A DNA stretch of 64,000 nucleotides, from contig NZ_AYTD01000017.1 in NCBI RefSeq assembly GCF_000503215.1, positions 186,001 through 250,000 on the forward strand, read 5' to 3'. Source of the stretch: Pseudomonas canadensis. GTDB taxonomy: Bacteria; Pseudomonadota; Gammaproteobacteria; Pseudomonadales; Pseudomonadaceae. Below are positions 61,559 through 64,000 of this stretch, piece after piece. The position numbers were made by a program, and so were the translations under genes. Below the pieces are notes generated by a model. The model had not been told where the DNA came from, searched no databases, and was given only the letters and a program-made list of their open reading frames with translations. Positions within the stretch are counted from its first letter, which is position 1. Each line of letters opens with the position of its first letter.

Positions 61559-62757
61559 CCCAGAACACCTCTGCGCAGCCGCTGATCCACGGCGGCGCGC
61601 AAACACCTCGGGCGGCCTTGCCGGTACTGCCGCCCCTGGCGCTGTATATCCACATCCCGTGGTGTGTGCGCAAATGCCCTTATTGCGACTTCAACTCCCA
61701 CACCGCCAGCAAGGTGCTGCCGGAAGAGGAGTATGTGGATGCACTGCTGGCCGACCTCGATCAGGACCTGCACGCCGTGTACGGTCGCGAGCTGAGTTCG
61801 ATCTTCTTTGGCGGGGGTACGCCGAGCCTTTTCAGCGCCGCCGCATTGGGCCGCCTGCTCAAGGGTGTGGAAGCGCGCATCCCGTTTGCCAGTGATATCG
61901 AAATCACCCTGGAAGCCAACCCAGGGACCTTCGAACAAGAGAAGTTCGTCGCCTATCGCAAGCTGGGGATCAACCGCCTGTCCATCGGCATCCAGAGCTT
62001 CCAGCAGGAAAAGCTTGAGGCCCTCGGCCGTATCCACAATGGCGACGAAGCTGTGCGTGCCGCTGGCATGGCGCGCCAGGCCGGGTTCGATAACTTCAAC
62101 CTGGACTTGATGCACGGTTTGCCCGATCAGTCCCTGGACGATGCCCTGAGCGACTTACGCCAGGCCATCGCGCTGAAGCCGACGCATCTGTCCTGGTATC
62201 AACTTACGCTGGAGCCGAACACCGTGTTCTGGAACCAGCCACCCGCGCTGCCGGAAGACGACACGCTGTGGGATATCCAGGAAGCCGGCCAGGCGCTGCT
62301 CGCTGAACACGGTTACGCGCAGTATGAAGTGTCGGCCTACGCCCAACCCGGACGCCCGGCGCGGCATAACCTGAATTACTGGAGCTTCGGCGACTTTATC
62401 GGCATTGGCGCCGGAGCCCACGGCAAGCTCAGCCACCCCGACGGGCGCATCGTACGCACCTGGAAGACCCGAGCACCGAAGGACTACCTCAACCCGGCCA
62501 AAAGCTTTCAGGCCGGCGCGAAAGAACTGACCAACGAAGAACTGCCGTTCGAGTTTCTGATGAACGCGTTGCGCCTCACCGATGGCGTCGAGGCCAAGCT
62601 TTACGCCGAGCGTACCGGCCTGGAACTGGCGAGCCTGGATGAAGGCCGCCGCGAGGCAGAACAAAGTGGCTTAATGCAGGTCGAACCGTCACGCCTGGCG
62701 GCGACCGACCGTGGGCAACTCTTTCTCAATGACCTGTTGCAGAAGTTTTTGAGCTGA
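61555..62757 (+). CDS. hemW: Radical SAM haem chaperone HemW
   Basis: A 400-residue radical SAM protein. CVRKCPYC in YIHIPWCVRKCPYCDFNSH is the C-x3-C-x2-C iron-sulfur motif followed by the extra Cys-x-Phe residues of the family. FFGGGTPSLFS and IEITLEANPGTFE match CPDH-like proteins. HemW lacks coproporphyrinogen dehydrogenase activity and delivers haem to respiratory proteins. It is coupled to rdgB. Confidence 0.93.
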   Translation: MTQNTSAQPLIHGGAQTPRAALPVLPPLALYIHIPWCVRKCPYCDFNSHTASKVLPEEEYVDALLADLDQDLHAVYGRELSSIFFGGGTPSLFSAAALGRLLKGVEARIPFASDIEITLEANPGTFEQEKFVAYRKLGINRLSIGIQSFQQEKLEALGRIHNGDEAVRAAGMARQAGFDNFNLDLMHGLPDQSLDDALSDLRQAIALKPTHLSWYQLTLEPNTVFWNQPPALPEDDTLWDIQEAGQALLAEHGYAQYEVSAYAQPGRPARHNLNYWSFGDFIGIGAGAHGKLSHPDGRIVRTWKTRAPKDYLNPAKSFQAGAKELTNEELPFEFLMNALRLTDGVEAKLYAERTGLELASLDEGRREAEQSGLMQVEPSRLAATDRGQLFLNDLLQKFLS

Positions 62758-62776
62758 CCGCTCTTAAGGAAATCGA

Positions 62777-63100
62777 ATGGATTTGGTACTCGACCTGCTC
62801 GCCACCGTATCCCGCTGGAGCCGCAGCAACCTGTCAGAAATCTCCCTGGCCCTCGTCGGCTGCCTGCTGGTGCTGTTTGGCGCTGATATCAAAGGCTGGG
62901 TGGAAGCGCGCTTGGGCAGCATCGCCGGCGCGTTGCGCGTACCGTTGATGGCGCTGGTGTGCATGATCGGCAGCGGCGCCGCGTTGATCTACGCCACGCC
63001 GTGGATTGTGCGGGGGTTGAGCCAGTTCAATAACTACAGCCTGGCGCCGGTGTTGATCGTGGTGCTTGTATTGATTGGCGTCGTTGCAGACCGCCGCTGA
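62777..63100 (+). CDS. DUF3392 family membrane protein
   Basis: A 107-residue protein with three hydrophobic segments (LALVGCLLVLFGADIKGWVE, then VPLMALVCMIGSGAALI and LAPVLIVVLVLIGVVA). It matches DUF3392, small inner-membrane proteins of unknown role. It lies 19 bp after hemW and probably ends the metX operon. Confidence 0.88.
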   Translation: MDLVLDLLATVSRWSRSNLSEISLALVGCLLVLFGADIKGWVEARLGSIAGALRVPLMALVCMIGSGAALIYATPWIVRGLSQFNNYSLAPVLIVVLVLIGVVADRR

Positions 63101-63123
63101 TCCCAAACCCAACACAGATACAA

Positions 63124-63295
63124 ATGTGGGAGCGGGCTTTTGTGGTGAGCGGGCTTGCCCCGCGCTGGGTGGCGAAGCCGCCCCGAACCCATCACCTCGG
63201 CTCATCTGGTACTGCGCGGAGGTCTTATTGGGGCCGCTTCGCAGCCCAGCGCGGGGCAAGCCCGCTCACCACAACAAGCCCGCTCCCACATTTTT
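63124..63295. repeat. Large imperfect inverted repeat, 'GCCCCGCGCTGGG' family, copy C
   Basis: The most complete copy. Outer arms gtgggagcgggctt...gcccgctcccac flank inner arms gtgagcgggcttgccccgcg (63144-63163) and their complement (about 63250-63272). The inner spacer carries the same gtggcgaagccgcc and ggccgcttcgcagccc pieces as copies A and B. It is located between the convergent DUF3392 and trmB genes. Confidence 0.8.
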
Positions 63296-63307
63296 GACCG
63301 CGTACTG

Positions 63308-64000
63308 TCAGTCAACCTTCTCGAACTTCAAATCCCACACCCCATGCCCCAACCGCTCACCACGGCGTTCAAACTTGGTGATCGGACGCTCAGCCGGGCG
63401 TGGCACGCATTTGCCGTCTTCGGCGATGTTGCGGTAGCCAGGGGCGACGTTCATCACTTCCAGCATGTATTCCGCATACGGCTCCCAGTCGGTGGCCATA
63501 TGCAGGATGCCGCCAACCTTAAGCTTGCTGCGTACCAGTTCCGCAAAGGAGGCCTGGACGATACGGCGCTTGTGGTGACGGGCTTTGTGCCATGGATCGG
63601 GGAAGAACAACATCAGGCGGTCAAGGCTGTTGTCGGCGATGCAGCGGTTGAGCACTTCAATCGCATCACAATCGTAGACCCGCAGGTTGGTCAGGCCCTG
63701 GGTGAGTACACCGTTGAGCAGCGCGCCGACGCCTGGGCGGTGCACTTCCACACCGATGAAGTCCTGGTCCGGGGCGGCGGCGGCCATTTCCAGCAGGGAG
63801 TGGCCCATGCCGAAGCCGATTTCCAGGGAGCGCGGGGCCGAACGGCCGAACACCTGGTCGTAGTCCACCGGCGCGTCGGCCAGGGGCAACACGAACAGCG
63901 GCGTACCTTGCTCCAGGCCCTTTTGCTGGCCTTCGGTCATGCGGCCGGCGCGCATCACAAAACTCTTGATGCGGCGGTGCTTGGACTCGTCGCCTTCTTC
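63308..64000 (-). CDS. trmB: tRNA (guanine-N7-)-methyltransferase, partial (5' end outside window)
   Basis: The frame is open from the stop at 63308 to the window edge, about 230 residues. The reading at the edge (EEGDESKHRRIKSFVMRAGR) is the expected N-terminal region, so only the first residues are missing; an internal Met at 63958 is not the real start. IGFGMGHSLLEMA is the SAM loop and DPWHKARHHKRRIVQ the tRNA-binding and catalytic segment. It makes m7G46 in tRNAs. Confidence 0.95.
   Translation of the reverse strand, partial: EEGDESKHRRIKSFVMRAGRMTEGQQKGLEQGTPLFVLPLADAPVDYDQVFGRSAPRSLEIGFGMGHSLLEMAAAAPDQDFIGVEVHRPGVGALLNGVLTQGLTNLRVYDCDAIEVLNRCIADNSLDRLMLFFPDPWHKARHHKRRIVQASFAELVRSKLKVGGILHMATDWEPYAEYMLEVMNVAPGYRNIAEDGKCVPRPAERPITKFERRGERLGHGVWDLKFEKVD

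Noticed and set aside
1..64000. tRNA, rRNA and prophage genes
   Set aside because: No cloverleaf with CCA end, rRNA core sequence or phage structural gene was recognised on either strand by eye; a covariance-model scan would settle it.

Overview
The window is a piece of chromosome from a Pseudomonas, most likely of the P. fluorescens group. The evidence is the high G+C protein-coding sequence, many paired REP palindromes, an SAH riboswitch in front of ahcY, a biotin-independent malonate decarboxylase (mdc) operon, a pilGHIJ-chpA-chpC cluster, pyrR-pyrB-pyrC', metX-metW, and DUF6124 and DUF3392 proteins. From memory, the core gene order resembles the segment of P. aeruginosa PAO1 that carries pilT, pyrB, gshB, chpA, bioA, rhlE, metF and ahcY. 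Several accessory blocks interrupt it.

Layout. 1-9.3 kb: a partial cytochrome c'-type lipoprotein, mltA, a MAPEG protein, a CPA1 Na+/H+ antiporter, a LysR regulator divergent from a VOC protein plus dicarboxylate/amino-acid symporter pair, an FNT channel, and a 643-residue ExoU-type patatin phospholipase. 9.3-20.5 kb: hotdog thioesterase, SAH riboswitch-ahcY-metF (activated methyl cycle), a putative glycosyltransferase, a periplasmic binding protein, the DEAD-box helicase rhlE, yceI and cytochrome b561, bioA and rsmE. 20.5-37.7 kb is a long accessory stretch between rsmE and chpC. It holds a dguRABC-type D-glutamate locus, a TrhA/hemolysin III protein, an mdcR-like LysR gene, a low-G+C island of gene remnants and orphan ORFs, the complete mdcABCDEGH-madLM operon, and a REP-bounded 2.7-kb cassette. 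The cassette carries a HEPN/nucleotidyltransferase pair, a DUF6124 gene behind a structured leader, and a type 44 polymorphic toxin with its likely immunity gene. 37.7-64 kb: chp chemosensory cluster, gshB, tonB-like gene, algH(yqgE)-ruvX, pyrR-pyrB-pyrC', a TM2 protein, an NlpC/P60 peptidase, pilT, yggS-proC-yggT, metX-metW-DUF4426-rdgB-hemW-DUF3392, and the 3' part of trmB running off the end.

How the genes work together. ahcY and metF recycle S-adenosylhomocysteine and supply methyl groups; metX and metW belong to methionine synthesis. The mdc genes import malonate and decarboxylate it on an acyl carrier subunit, with their own cofactor-making enzymes (MdcB, MdcG, MdcH). PilG/H/I/J, ChpA and ChpC form a Chp-type pathway controlling type IV pili, and PilT is the retraction motor. 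The most notable accessory items are the ExoU homologue with no type III secretion genes in view, the REP-flanked toxin cassette, the structured RNA leader of the DUF6124 gene, the tandem palindromic operators in front of the nucleotidyltransferase gene, and the low-G+C island inside the malonate region. No rRNA, tRNA, CRISPR array or intact insertion sequence was seen.
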